Below are positions 9,235 to 17,780 of a stretch of DNA of 64,000 nt, piece after piece (the stretch's first letter is position 1; each line of letters begins with the position of its first letter). Source of the DNA: Rhodocyclaceae bacterium (GTDB taxonomy: Bacteria; Pseudomonadota; Gammaproteobacteria; Burkholderiales; Rhodocyclaceae); the NCBI GenBank assembly GCA_016702335.1, contig JADJEF010000020.1:1116001-1180000 (forward strand), given 5' to 3'. A model generated the notes under the pieces. It saw only the letters and a list, made by a program, of their open reading frames with translations, made no database searches and was not told the origin of the DNA. A program made the position numbers and the translations under genes.

Positions 9235-9717
9235 TCTCGCCCCTCTTGCAAAGGTTTGTCGCGCCACACTACGACATAGTCAATCACCACTAAACAGATT
9301 CCGGATCTGTATCTCATTAGTAACGCCAACTGATCTCACAGGGGAGCGGTGAGCAATTATCACGCCCTACCTCGCTTGATTGCGTCAAGACCGACGATAA
9401 CGGAAGAATTAAAAGTGCTGTCAATCGAAGTCATCTGACAGATGATCAGGCCAGCGCCCTCGGCCCGCATGCGCTTCATGATGCCCTAAAATTATGAATC
9501 GCGAACCAAACAGGTAGTCGGAGTCAGCATGGCATGCTCAAGAACTACCCCGCAAACTGCTACCACTTTCTGCTATTCCTATTGAAGGAGCAGTCGGTCG
9601 TTTTGACGGCGAGGCTCACTCATGCGAGCTTAAACGTACTGCCTTTAAGGTGACGGGAACGATATCGCAACCAATGCCCAGATACGCGTCTAACGCAGCG
9701 CGGCCTCAACGCAGACA
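9235..9717. other. Intergenic region with no supported gene
   Basis: This is about 480 bases between the sugar cluster and rpsU. It should hold the promoter of the minus-strand sugar operon. I see no convincing coding sequence. One short open stretch on the plus strand around 9540-9755 does not resemble a family I know. A perfect 7-base inverted repeat with a one-base centre lies at 9431-9445 (TCATCTG A CAGATGA) and could be a protein site. It marks the boundary between the A+T-richer cluster and the ordinary chromosomal genes. Confidence 0.5.
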
Positions 9718-9718
9718 T

Positions 9719-9753
9719 AAAACAACAATAGGCCCCCTCGCGGCGGCCTATTG
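9719..9753 (-). terminator. Rho-independent terminator of rpsU
   Basis: An 8-base perfect stem (AATAGGCC at 9728-9735 with GGCCTATT at 9746-9753) lies just after rpsU. On the minus strand it is followed by a T-rich stretch (TGTTGTTTT). Confidence 0.75.
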
Positions 9754-9773
9754 ACACTCGATTCAGACGCGGA

Positions 9774-9986
9774 TCAGTACAACTTCGGCGGCAACTGCTG
9801 GCTGCGGATGCGCTTGTGATGACGCTTGACCGCAGCCGCGTGCTTGCGCTTGCGCTCGGTGGTGGGCTTCTCGTAGAACTCGCGGGCACGCAGTTCGGTC
9901 AGCAGACCGGTCTTCTCAATGGCGCGTTTGAAGCGGCGGATGGCGACCTCGAACGGCTCGTTTTCCTTGACGCGAATACCTGGCAT
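9774..9986 (-). CDS. rpsU: 30S ribosomal protein S21
   Basis: This 70-residue basic protein of the small ribosomal subunit is complete. MPGIRVKENEPFEVAIRRFK is the standard N-terminus, followed by GLLTELRAREFYEKPTTERK and the Lys/Arg/His-rich C-terminus, with the length normal for the family. It is transcribed away from tRNA-Phe on the same strand and closed by its own terminator. It is not in the common rpsU-dnaG-rpoD order here. Confidence 0.97.
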   Translation of the reverse strand: MPGIRVKENEPFEVAIRRFKRAIEKTGLLTELRAREFYEKPTTERKRKHAAAVKRHHKRIRSQQLPPKLY

Positions 9987-10015
9987 ATCTTGTTGATCCA
10001 GTTAAAAGTTGTACT

Positions 10016-10091
10016 TGGTGGCCGGGGGCAGAATCGAACTGCCGACACACGGATTTTCAATCCGTTGCTCTACCGACTGAGCTACCCGGCC
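10016..10091 (-). tRNA. tRNA-Phe (GAA)
   Basis: This is a 76-base tRNA on the minus strand with an encoded CCA end (plus strand TGG at 10016). The acceptor stem GGCCGGG pairs with CCCGGCC. The D arm reads TAGCTCAGTCGGTAGAGCA, the anticodon arm ACGGATTGAAAATCCGT gives anticodon GAA, and the T arm contains GTTCGATTC. It lies upstream of rpsU in the same direction. Confidence 0.96.
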
Positions 10092-10268
10092 GGAAAGGCG
10101 CGGATTATAGGCACAAAGACCGCTCATTATCAAGGTTTCGGCTGCGCTTATTTTCGGATTCACCCCGAACGTATATCCCGCCATGGCATATCCATAGCGC
10201 CACAGCATCTAAGCAGCAAGCCAACCCACCGATAAAATTCGTGCTCTTCGACTGACTCAGAGCGCGCC

Positions 10269-11045
10269 ATGGCAGCCTATAACACCCAGAACGTTTTAAG
10301 CGTCCATCACTGGAACGACACCCTGTTTTCCTTCCGCACGACCCGCGACCCGGCATTGCGCTTTGAGAGCGGGCACTTTGTGATGATCGGGCTCGAGGTC
10401 GAGGGCAAGCCGCTCATGCGTGCCTACAGCATTGCCAGCCCGCACTATGACGAGCATCTGGAGTTCTTCAGCATCAAGGTCCAGAACGGTCCGCTTACCT
10501 CCCGCCTTCAGCACCTCAAGGTGGGCGATCCCGTACTCATCAGCAAGAAGCCAACAGGCACGCTTGTATTACGCGACCTCAAACCAGGTAAGCACTTGTA
10601 CTTGTTTGCTACCGGTACCGGGCTGGCTCCGTTCCTGAGCATCACTCAGGATCCCGAAACCTACGAAAAGTTCGAGAAGGTCGTCCTGATGCATGGCGTG
10701 CGTCAGGTCAATGAACTGGCCTACCAGGATCTGTTTCAGGAGCATCTGCCCGAGCACGAGTTTCTGGGCGAGATGCTCCGCGGCAAGCTGGTCTATTACC
10801 CCACGGTCACACGCGAACCTTTTCGCAACAGAGGCCGCCTGACCGATGTGATCGAGTCCGGACAACTGTTTGCCGATACCGGCTTGCCGCCACTGGACCC
10901 TGCCGTTGATCGCGCCATGATCTGTGGCAGCCCGAGCATGCTCAAAGACACCGCCGCCATGCTCGATGCCCGCGGCTTCGAGATTTCTCCACACACCGGG
11001 GTGCCCGGCGATTACGTGATCGAGCGCGCCTTTGTTGCGCGCTGA
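10269..11045 (+). CDS. fpr: Ferredoxin--NADP(+) reductase
   Basis: This is a 258-residue FAD-dependent reductase that moves electrons between NADPH and ferredoxin/flavodoxin. The FAD-binding motif RAYSIASPHYDEHLEFFSIK (RxYS) and KKPTGTLVL are followed by the NADP domain LFATGTGLAPFLSI and MICGSPSML. The length and C-terminal aromatic-poor ending VIERAFVAR match the bacterial Fpr subclass. It is a stand-alone gene between tRNA-Phe and an MFS transporter. The ATG at 10269 follows a weak ribosome site. Confidence 0.93.
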   Translation: MAAYNTQNVLSVHHWNDTLFSFRTTRDPALRFESGHFVMIGLEVEGKPLMRAYSIASPHYDEHLEFFSIKVQNGPLTSRLQHLKVGDPVLISKKPTGTLVLRDLKPGKHLYLFATGTGLAPFLSITQDPETYEKFEKVVLMHGVRQVNELAYQDLFQEHLPEHEFLGEMLRGKLVYYPTVTREPFRNRGRLTDVIESGQLFADTGLPPLDPAVDRAMICGSPSMLKDTAAMLDARGFEISPHTGVPGDYVIERAFVAR

Positions 11046-11137
11046 TGCTGCGACGCACCATGTAAGAATTTCGTAAGCCTTTAAAAGCAAAGAGAATTTT
11101 CAGGCCCCCCTGTCAGGCTAACGTAAGTCCTCCTCAC

Positions 11138-11189
11138 CAGAATGCCATCACCGCTACCGCCTGCACAGTTTGGCGCGGGCGGCATTCTG
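11138..11189 (+). promoter_or_regulatory. Leader inverted repeat upstream of the MFS transporter
   Basis: A perfect 9-base inverted repeat (CAGAATGCC at 11138-11146, GGCATTCTG at 11181-11189) encloses a GC-rich 34-base loop in the 167-base leader. It ends about 12 bases before the strong ribosome site AGGAGGAGG of the transporter. It could form an mRNA hairpin or bind a regulator. Its function is unknown. Confidence 0.4.
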
Positions 11190-11212
11190 AAACTTAACTA
11201 GGAGGAGGCACC

Positions 11213-12859
11213 ATGGCTAAAGAAGCCGTTGCACCGATCACCCCCGAGGAAAAGAAGGTCATCTTCGCCTCCTCGCTCGGTACCATTTTCGAGTGGTACG
11301 ACTTTTATCTGTTTGGCGTCATGGCGGCCGTTATTGCCAAGAACTTCTTCTCGGCATTGGACGAGCAGACGCGACTGATCTTTACCTTGATGGCCTTTGC
11401 CGCCGGATTTGCGGTTCGTCCCTTCGGCGCGCTCGTCTTCGGTCGCCTCGGTGACCTCGTTGGTCGCAAATACACCTTCCTCGTCACGATTTTGATCATG
11501 GGTCTCTCGACCTTCGTCGTTGGTCTGCTCCCCAACTACGAAACTATCGGCATTGCCGCCCCGATCATCCTGATCAGCTTGCGCTTGCTGCAAGGTCTGG
11601 CCCTTGGCGGTGAGTACGGTGGTGCGGCTACTTACGTAGCCGAGCATTCGCCGGACGGTCGTCGCGGTCTATACACCAGCTTCATTCAGACGACGGCGAC
11701 CATCGGCCTGATGCTGGCGCTACTGGTGATCCTGGGCACGCGTACTGCCATTGGCGAAGAAGAGTTTGCCAAGTGGGGCTGGCGTGTTCCTTACCTGATC
11801 TCGATTGTCCTGCTGGGCGTTTCGGTCTGGATCCGCATGCAACTCTCCGAGTCGCCGGCCTTCCAAAAGCTTAAGGATGAGGGCAAGGTCTCCAAGGCTC
11901 CGATCAAAGAGGCCTTCGGTGAATGGAAGAACCTCAAGATCGTCCTGCTCGCGCTGTTCGGCCTCACCGCCGGCCAGGCAGTGGTGTGGTACACCGGCCA
12001 GTTCTACGCGCTGTTCTTCCTTGAGAAGATGGCTCGGGTCGATGGTGCTACCGCCAACATCCTGATTGCGGCAGCCCTGATCATCGGCACCCCCGGCTTC
12101 ATCTTCTTCGGCTGGCTGTCGGACAAGATCGGTCGCAAGCCCATCATCATGGCGGGCTGCCTGATCGCGATCCTGACCTACTTCCCGCTGTTCCATGCGC
12201 TGTTGCAGTACGCCAACCCCGACCTCGCCGCCGCTCAGGCCAAGAGCCCGATCGTCGTAGTCGCTGACCCGGCCCAGTGCTCGTTCCAGTTCAACCCGAC
12301 CGGCACCGTGAAGTTCACCAGCACCTGCGACGTGGCAAAGTCCTTCCTTGCCGCTGGTGGTCTGAACTACAACAACGTCGAGGCCCCTGGCCAAGCCGTT
12401 GCCCAGGTGAAATTTGGCGACAAGGTCATCGAGTCGTATGACGCCAAAGGCCCGACCGCGAAGGAAGACGCTGCTCGCTTCAAGGAGCAGATGGCAGCCG
12501 CCATCAAGGAAGCCGGTTACCCGGCCAAGGCTGATCCTGCCAAGATGAACAAGGGCATGATCGTGCTCATCCTGACCATCATGGTGATCTACGTGACCAT
12601 GGTGTACGGGCCCATCGCGGCAATGCTGGTAGAGATGTTCCCGACTCGCATCCGCTACACCTCGATGTCTCTGCCTTACCATATCGGCAACGGTTGGTTC
12701 GGTGGCTTCCTGCCAGCGACCAGCTTCGCCATCGTGGCGGCACAGGGCGATATCTACAGCGGTCTGTGGTACCCGATCATCATTGCCGCCATGACGCTCG
12801 TTATCGGCGTGCTGTTCGTCAAGGAAACCAAAGACAGCGACGTCTATCACTCGCAGTAA
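11213..12859 (+). CDS. MFS transporter, metabolite:H+ symporter type, with a large soluble insert
   Basis: This is a 548-residue inner-membrane carrier. GTIFEWYDFYLFG at the first membrane segment and FGRLGDLVGRKYTF (the MFS signature between segments 2 and 3) place it in the metabolite:H+ symporter group (relatives carry dicarboxylates, betaine or shikimate). A second signature copy, FGWLSDKIGRKPI, is in the second half. Between the segments around residue 335 and residue 445 there is an insert of about 105 residues, soluble and with two Cys (PAQCSF and STCDV), which is long for the family (usually about 430-450 residues). A strong AGGAGGAGG ribosome site precedes the ATG. It is followed after 23 bases by a small membrane protein gene. 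The substrate is not predictable. Confidence 0.88.
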   Translation: MAKEAVAPITPEEKKVIFASSLGTIFEWYDFYLFGVMAAVIAKNFFSALDEQTRLIFTLMAFAAGFAVRPFGALVFGRLGDLVGRKYTFLVTILIMGLSTFVVGLLPNYETIGIAAPIILISLRLLQGLALGGEYGGAATYVAEHSPDGRRGLYTSFIQTTATIGLMLALLVILGTRTAIGEEEFAKWGWRVPYLISIVLLGVSVWIRMQLSESPAFQKLKDEGKVSKAPIKEAFGEWKNLKIVLLALFGLTAGQAVVWYTGQFYALFFLEKMARVDGATANILIAAALIIGTPGFIFFGWLSDKIGRKPIIMAGCLIAILTYFPLFHALLQYANPDLAAAQAKSPIVVVADPAQCSFQFNPTGTVKFTSTCDVAKSFLAAGGLNYNNVEAPGQAVAQVKFGDKVIESYDAKGPTAKEDAARFKEQMAAAIKEAGYPAKADPAKMNKGMIVLILTIMVIYVTMVYGPIAAMLVEMFPTRIRYTSMSLPYHIGNGWFGGFLPATSFAIVAAQGDIYSGLWYPIIIAAMTLVIGVLFVKETKDSDVYHSQ

Positions 12860-12882
12860 TTACTCAAGAAAGGGACTACACC

Positions 12883-13110
12883 ATGTGGAAATATGCCGTT
12901 GGATTCTTCGCCTTCGCCGGCCTGGCACTCTGGGTCATGACCAAAAGCGGCCCGGTCGACCTCGGTGGTGAGCATGCCGCACAAGAGGCGATGCACAAGG
13001 GTGCCGAGTCCCATAGTGCGGCACCGGCTGCTGCTCCCGCAGCGGCACCGGCGGTGCCTGCTGCTGCCCCTGCTTCGGCTGAGGCACCGGCGGCAGCACC
13101 CAAGCCGTAA
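12883..13110 (+). CDS. Small membrane-anchored Ala/Pro-rich protein
   Basis: This is a 75-residue protein beginning MWKYAVGFFAFAGLALWVM, a single hydrophobic segment. A short acidic/His stretch (GGEHAAQEAMHKGAES) follows, then about 40 residues of Ala and Pro. The ribosome site AAGAAAGGGA lies just upstream, and the gene is 23 bases after the transporter and before a strong terminator, so the two are almost certainly one transcript. The tail is likely an extended linker or wall-interacting arm. I do not recognise a named family. Confidence 0.75.
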   Translation: MWKYAVGFFAFAGLALWVMTKSGPVDLGGEHAAQEAMHKGAESHSAAPAAAPAAAPAVPAAAPASAEAPAAAPKP

Positions 13111-13147
13111 AAACGACAAGCCGGCCGCAGCAATGCGGCCTTCCTTG

Positions 13148-13173
13148 AAACCCCGCTTCGGCGGGGTTTTTTA
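13148..13173 (+). terminator. Rho-independent terminator of the transporter operon
   Basis: The stem CCCCGC-TTCG-GCGGGG (13151-13166), with a UUCG tetraloop, is followed by six T. It separates the transporter unit from the convergent kinase gene. Confidence 0.92.
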
Positions 13174-13183
13174 TTGCCTCGAC

Positions 13184-14587
13184 TTACTCGACAACGTGGG
13201 GGCGAACAACGATCACACTGCAATGGGCCCGCGACACCACCCGGGTCATGGTCGAGCGCACGCGCTCGATACGGTTATTGGCATGACTGGCACCCAGAAT
13301 GATCAGATCAACGTGATTGTGCTCGGCGAAACTGAGGATACGCTGGGCCGCATCACTCTCTTCAAACACATGCATCGACAACTGGTTCTCAGGCAAGCGC
13401 AGGGTGGAGGCCCAGTGCTGCAGGGCCACAATGGTGTCATGCTGGCGCTCTGATTCGTTATCGCCAACCTTTTCTTGGGCATTGCTGCTGGTAATGATCG
13501 ACAGGCACGAGAGGCGACTCTCGGGCGAAGTGGTCATGGTGCGCCGGGTCGCATTGCGCAAGGCTTCGAGCAGCGCCTCGTCGTCGCTTTCCGGGTCCAG
13601 CGCCACGAGCACGATGGGGGCGCGATCCAGTGGATTAATCGCCGTGGTCACGCGCTGGAGCGCCGGGTTCTTGCGCATTCGCCACCAGCGCCGCGCCTGC
13701 TCCCAGAAGCCCGCCGCCTCGGTGCGCTGGCGTCGTGGCGTCAGCTCGATTTTGTTTGGATTTTCAAACAGCCAGGCCACTTGGCCACAACTGGGGAAGC
13801 GGTCGTCCGGGTTGGCCTCAAGGCAGCGCAGTACCACCTCCTGAAACCAGGGGGGCAACTCGGGGCGCAGACTGCGCGGGGGGGTAGGCACACGCCAGAG
13901 GCGCTGCTTCATTTCGCTGTCGGCCTCCATCTCGCCAAAGGGCAGCTTGCCGGTAGCCATTTCGAAGAGCGTCACGCCGAGGGCAAACTGGTCGCTGCGC
14001 GGATCATGCCGTGCGCCGAGAATCTGCTCCGGCGCGATATACACCGGCGAACCCACACCCTTCATCTGTGCTTCATAGAACAAATCGGGGCATTGCGCAT
14101 GATGAGCGAAACCGAAGTCGAGCAGCACAATGTGGCCATCCGGGTGCAGGATCATGTTCGCTGGCTTTACATCAAGATGAATCACCTGCGCCCGATGGAT
14201 CGCGTGCAGGGCGCGGGCAATGGCCGCGCCGATCTCGATCAGATCTTCGAGCGGCATGGCGCCGCGGGTGGCAATGAGGTTCTCGAGGGTGCGGCCCGGC
14301 ACGGCCTCCATGACGATGTACGGCTGCTCATCAAGCGCTCCGACGCCATATACCTTGGGCGCATGGATCATGTCGAGTCGCGGCTGCACGAGGCACTCGG
14401 TCTCAAAACCAATCAGGCCGGCGACCGGCTGATTGATGCCCAACCGGGGCACCTTCATCAACAGCGATTTATCGTGGTCCGGATGAATGCACTCGTAGAG
14501 AAACGCCGCGCCGCCCTGTGCCAGACAGGGGCCGATCTCGAAGCCATCGATGAATTGCCCGCTCAGGCTTTGTCCGCGCCGATTCAC
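13184..14587 (-). CDS. Serine/threonine protein kinase fused to a universal-stress-protein-like domain
   Basis: This is a 467-residue cytoplasmic protein. The kinase domain (about residues 12-275) has a Gly-rich loop (LAQGGAAFLYE), the ATP-binding Lys in LLMKVP (Lys45), the catalytic loop HLDVKPANMI, the metal-binding DFGFAHH and YIAPEQ. All essential residues are present, though the catalytic loop has Leu in place of the usual Arg. After a linker, residues about 330-467 resemble a UspA fold (APIVLVALDPESDDEAL at the start, VDLIILGASH and CSVIVVRP at the end). The UspA ATP-binding Gly pattern is degenerate. There is no transmembrane segment. It stands alone, 24 bases from a metallophosphoesterase gene on the same strand. 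The substrate is unknown. Confidence 0.85.
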   Translation of the reverse strand: MNRRGQSLSGQFIDGFEIGPCLAQGGAAFLYECIHPDHDKSLLMKVPRLGINQPVAGLIGFETECLVQPRLDMIHAPKVYGVGALDEQPYIVMEAVPGRTLENLIATRGAMPLEDLIEIGAAIARALHAIHRAQVIHLDVKPANMILHPDGHIVLLDFGFAHHAQCPDLFYEAQMKGVGSPVYIAPEQILGARHDPRSDQFALGVTLFEMATGKLPFGEMEADSEMKQRLWRVPTPPRSLRPELPPWFQEVVLRCLEANPDDRFPSCGQVAWLFENPNKIELTPRRQRTEAAGFWEQARRWWRMRKNPALQRVTTAINPLDRAPIVLVALDPESDDEALLEALRNATRRTMTTSPESRLSCLSIITSSNAQEKVGDNESERQHDTIVALQHWASTLRLPENQLSMHVFEESDAAQRILSFAEHNHVDLIILGASHANNRIERVRSTMTRVVSRAHCSVIVVRPHVVE

Positions 14588-14611
14588 TTCACCAACTCCT
14601 CCGGCGAATAG

Positions 14612-15361
14612 TTATTTGCCCAAGGCCAGACGCTGCGCATTCCAGTCCGGCAGCCCCGCGGCGCGAATTTTCTGCGCTGTGATGGCATGGTCATAGGGTA
14701 TGCGGAAGAAGGTGATGCGGCTTTGCGCGAGATCAACGATGGCGTAACTGCCGGCCGGGTTGCCGTCGCGCGGCTGACCTACCGAACCAATCGTCGCCAT
14801 CCAGCGCCGCGTCGGCGTCAGATCAATGGCCACCCCGGAACTCGGGCGAAACGGGGCCGGTTGGGAATTTCGGCCTGAGAAATGCCACAGTCGCGGCTCA
14901 TGGACGTGGCCAGCGGCAATCAGGCGCACGTCGCGCGGAGCGGCGTCGATCGACTGCCGAGCGACATCGGCTTCCTGCACATAGTGAAACTTGTCCGGCT
15001 CGTGCGCGCTGCCATGCACCCACAGCGCCCAGCCCTGACGAGCCGTCATCGGCAGCGCGCGCAGGAAAGCAAGCTGCACCGCCGACAACTGCTGCCGCGT
15101 CCACACCGCTACCTCGCGTGCACCCGGTGACAGGCTGCGTTCGTCGGCAACCACCGCTTGGTCGTGGTTGCCCATCAGCACAGTGGCCCCGGCCGCCTGC
15201 AATTCCATCACCGCCTCGACCACCGCCACAGGGTCAGCGCCGTACCCGACCAGATCGCCGAGAATCGCGAATTGGTCCACCCCCTGCTTGCGTGCGTGAC
15301 GCAGGCAGGCTTGAAAGGCCTCAAGATTGCTGTGGATATCGGAAAGCAGGGCAAGGCGCAT
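14612..15361 (-). CDS. Metallophosphoesterase (YfcE/MJ0936-like)
   Basis: This is a 249-residue calcineurin-like phosphoesterase. The metal ligands appear in order: LLSDIHSNLEAF (DxH), AILGDLVGYG (GD), VLMGNHDQAVV (GNHD), and AAGHVHEPR (GHxH). The family includes phosphodiesterases and protein phosphatases of small size. It lies between the symporter gene (25 bases upstream) and the kinase gene on the same strand. Opposing kinase and phosphatase functions are possible but unproven. Confidence 0.85.
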   Translation of the reverse strand: MRLALLSDIHSNLEAFQACLRHARKQGVDQFAILGDLVGYGADPVAVVEAVMELQAAGATVLMGNHDQAVVADERSLSPGAREVAVWTRQQLSAVQLAFLRALPMTARQGWALWVHGSAHEPDKFHYVQEADVARQSIDAAPRDVRLIAAGHVHEPRLWHFSGRNSQPAPFRPSSGVAIDLTPTRRWMATIGSVGQPRDGNPAGSYAIVDLAQSRITFFRIPYDHAITAQKIRAAGLPDWNAQRLALGK

Positions 15362-15386
15362 GATCGGGTTCAGGGTGCCAAAACGG

Positions 15387-17513
15387 TCATCGCAGGGGCC
15401 CCGTGGGACGTAAATCGCCGTCCTGCCAGCGCCGACTTGCGGAAGGGTCGGGGAAACGTACCCACTCGGCGACCTCAGACTCTTCGGGTGCCGGGGGCTT
15501 GGTCAGCAAGCTACCGACGAGGACCCCCAGGAAACCCATCGGTACGCCGAAAATCCCGGCGGCGATGGGCTTGATATCCCACCACAGCGAGGTACCGAAA
15601 CCAAAAGGCTCGTAGGTGACGACCATATAGCCCAACGTAACCCCCAGCCCCAGCACCATCCCCAGCAATACCCCGGTGCGGTTGGCGCGCGGCCAGAAAA
15701 TGCCACAGATCAGGGCTGGAAACAAGGCGGCGGCCGAGAGTGAAAAGGCCGCCCCGACCAGCGTCAAAATGCCAACCGCGCGCAGTGAGGCGAGGTAAGC
15801 CGCCACGACGGCAATTACCAACAGCACCACCTTGGCGATCACCAGACGGCGCGTGGGCGAGGCGTCCGGCGCGATGGTCTTGAAATAGACATCATGCGAG
15901 AGGGCATTGCCGATGGCCAGCAGCAAACCGTCAGCCGTCGACAAGGCAGCCGCGAGCCCCCCGGCCGCCACCAGCCCCGTGATGACGTAAGGCAAGCCGC
16001 CGATTTCGGGCATGGCCAGCATGATCACGTCGCCACTGAGAAATATCTCGGCGCGCTGAACAATGCCATCAAGATTGACGTCCTGCACCGCGAGCAAGGT
16101 CTTGTCCACCGCATGCCAGTTGCTCACCCAGGACGGCAGGTGCGCGAAGCTTGAGCCGACGAGGTTCTGGTAGATCTCGAACTTGACCAGAATCGCCAGC
16201 GCCGGCGCAGTGATGTAGACCAGCAGAATAAAAAACATCGACCAGAACACCGATTCACGCGCCGCGCGCACCGTGGGTGTGGTGTAAAACCGGGTGAGGA
16301 TGTGCGGCAATGCGGCGGTGCCCAGCATCAGACAAACGACAAGGGCAATAAAGTTGCGCTTGGCCGCAGACCGCTGCGCTTCATCGGACTCGGTGAAGGC
16401 TTCGGCGTGCGGCTTGACCGGGGCGGCACGCTGCAGATTCTCCTGCATGAGCCGCGTCCAGGTGGCGCGGGCGGTGGCCACATCCTGAGGAAACTGGCGC
16501 AGTTCGCGTTCCGCATTTTCAATGGCGCGCAAATCCACCGGATCGGCAGCGCGTTGCTGGCCGACGCGCAACACCGCCCGAGCGCGCTCACTAGCGAGAT
16601 ACTCGCTGTCACCGTAGGCCAGACCTTTGAGACGCGTGTCGAACATCTGTGCGCGCTGAGCAAAAATGGCGCGCGCTTCTGCCTCGGCACGGCCTTGCTC
16701 GGTGGCCGGATCATTCAGTTCACGCTCCAGCGTACTCAGACGCGGCAGAGTGTAGGTATAGGCCGCCACCTGCGCCAGGGGGTTGCCGGTCTGATTGGCG
16801 GAAAGCCAGGCCACCGGCACCAGGTAGGCCAACAGGAGGATGATGCATTGCGCCACCTGGGTCCAGGTCACGGCCTTCATGCCGCCCAGAAACGAACACA
16901 CCAGAATGCCGGCCAGACCGACAAACACACCAATGGTGAACTCCAGCCCGGTAAAGCGACTGGCGATCAGACCGACCCCATAAATCTGCGCCACCACATA
17001 CACCAGCGAACACAAAATGGTGGCGAACACGGCAATCAGTCGCGGCGCGCGGCCACCGAAGCGGGTCCCTAGAAAATCGGGAATTGTGTATTCGCCAAAT
17101 CGACGCAAATAGGGCGCCAGACAAATGGCCACCAGACAGTAGCCGCCGGTCCAGCCCATGATGTAGGCCAAGCCTTCGAAACCCGAGTGGTACAGCGTAC
17201 CCGCGAGGCCGATGAAGCTGGCCGCCGACATCCAGTCCGCGGCGACGGCCATGCCATTGAACAGCGCCGGCACGCGCCGACCCGCCACGTAATAGTCATT
17301 GATATTGGTCGTCTTGGCCATGAAGCCGATCCCGGCATAGATCAGTATCGTCGCGAACAGGAGCAGGTAGCCTAGTGGCTTGTGTGGCACGCCAACCCAC
17401 TCAAGCGCCGCAATGAGGAGAAAGAAAACCACTAGCGCCAGCGTGAAATATCCGTAGTAACGAAGCATGCGTTGAAACAATGACAAGGGTGATGCAGTCA
17501 CTTCGGTACTCAC
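15387..17513 (-). CDS. Sodium:solute symporter large subunit (VC_2705 / acetate-permease-like subfamily)
   Basis: This is a 708-residue SSS-family carrier with about 13 membrane segments. NDYYVAGRRVPALFNGMAVAADWMS is the SSS N-terminal region, and a conserved GGLPYVITGLVAAGGLAAALSTADG segment lies in the second half. A soluble, helix-rich insert of about 120 residues (roughly 265-385) is typical of the two-subunit VC_2705 subfamily. It overlaps the DUF4212 small subunit by ATGA. The last 20 residues after the family-like WVRFPD read PSASRRWQDGDLR. They are encoded by a copy of the dispersed repeat (15414-15443), so the tail looks acquired. Relatives carry acetate or other short organic acids. 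Confidence 0.88.
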   Translation of the reverse strand: MSTEVTASPLSLFQRMLRYYGYFTLALVVFFLLIAALEWVGVPHKPLGYLLLFATILIYAGIGFMAKTTNINDYYVAGRRVPALFNGMAVAADWMSAASFIGLAGTLYHSGFEGLAYIMGWTGGYCLVAICLAPYLRRFGEYTIPDFLGTRFGGRAPRLIAVFATILCSLVYVVAQIYGVGLIASRFTGLEFTIGVFVGLAGILVCSFLGGMKAVTWTQVAQCIILLLAYLVPVAWLSANQTGNPLAQVAAYTYTLPRLSTLERELNDPATEQGRAEAEARAIFAQRAQMFDTRLKGLAYGDSEYLASERARAVLRVGQQRAADPVDLRAIENAERELRQFPQDVATARATWTRLMQENLQRAAPVKPHAEAFTESDEAQRSAAKRNFIALVVCLMLGTAALPHILTRFYTTPTVRAARESVFWSMFFILLVYITAPALAILVKFEIYQNLVGSSFAHLPSWVSNWHAVDKTLLAVQDVNLDGIVQRAEIFLSGDVIMLAMPEIGGLPYVITGLVAAGGLAAALSTADGLLLAIGNALSHDVYFKTIAPDASPTRRLVIAKVVLLVIAVVAAYLASLRAVGILTLVGAAFSLSAAALFPALICGIFWPRANRTGVLLGMVLGLGVTLGYMVVTYEPFGFGTSLWWDIKPIAAGIFGVPMGFLGVLVGSLLTKPPAPEESEVAEWVRFPDPSASRRWQDGDLRPTGPLR
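15414..15443 (+). repeat. Dispersed bipartite repeat, copy 1
   Basis: The half-units CGCCGTCCTGC and CGCCGACTTGC flank CAG. The copy lies in frame in the last codons of the symporter gene (residues about 691-700 of 708). Confidence 0.85.
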
Positions 17514-17773
17514 TCCCGCTCTGCCTCATCGAGATGGCAGCGCTCATCAATGCGACGCATATGCCACGCGTAGGCTCCGATGATGGCCAGATAGACCAAC
17601 AACGACCCCTGTGCCGCCATGTAAAACCCGAGCGGGCCAATAAAGGTGAAGTGATTCAAGTCATCGGCAAAAATCATTACGCCGAAGGTGACCACGAACC
17701 AGACGGTCAGTAGCACCAGCGACAGACTCCGGTTGGCCTGCCAATGCTGTGTTTGCTCGGGAGTTCTGCTCAT
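17510..17773 (-). CDS. DUF4212 sodium:solute symporter small subunit
   Basis: This is an 87-residue protein with two membrane segments (SLVLLTVWFVVTFGVMIFAD and FYMAAQGSLLVYLAIIGAYAW) joined by the conserved FTFIGPLGFYMAAQG. That is the signature of the small partner of VC_2705-type symporters. It ends four bases inside the large subunit start. The sensor kinase gene lies 7 bases upstream, so the transporter and its two-component system form one unit. Confidence 0.88.
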   Translation of the reverse strand: MSRTPEQTQHWQANRSLSLVLLTVWFVVTFGVMIFADDLNHFTFIGPLGFYMAAQGSLLVYLAIIGAYAWHMRRIDERCHLDEAERE

Positions 17774-17780
17774 CGAAGGC

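Noticed and set aside
9540..9755. A short open stretch upstream of rpsU as a gene remnant.
   Set aside because: There is no recognisable family, no start signal, and it runs into the rpsU terminator.
11160..11190. Sigma-54 type promoter before the MFS gene.
   Set aside because: The GG and GC elements do not have the required spacing.
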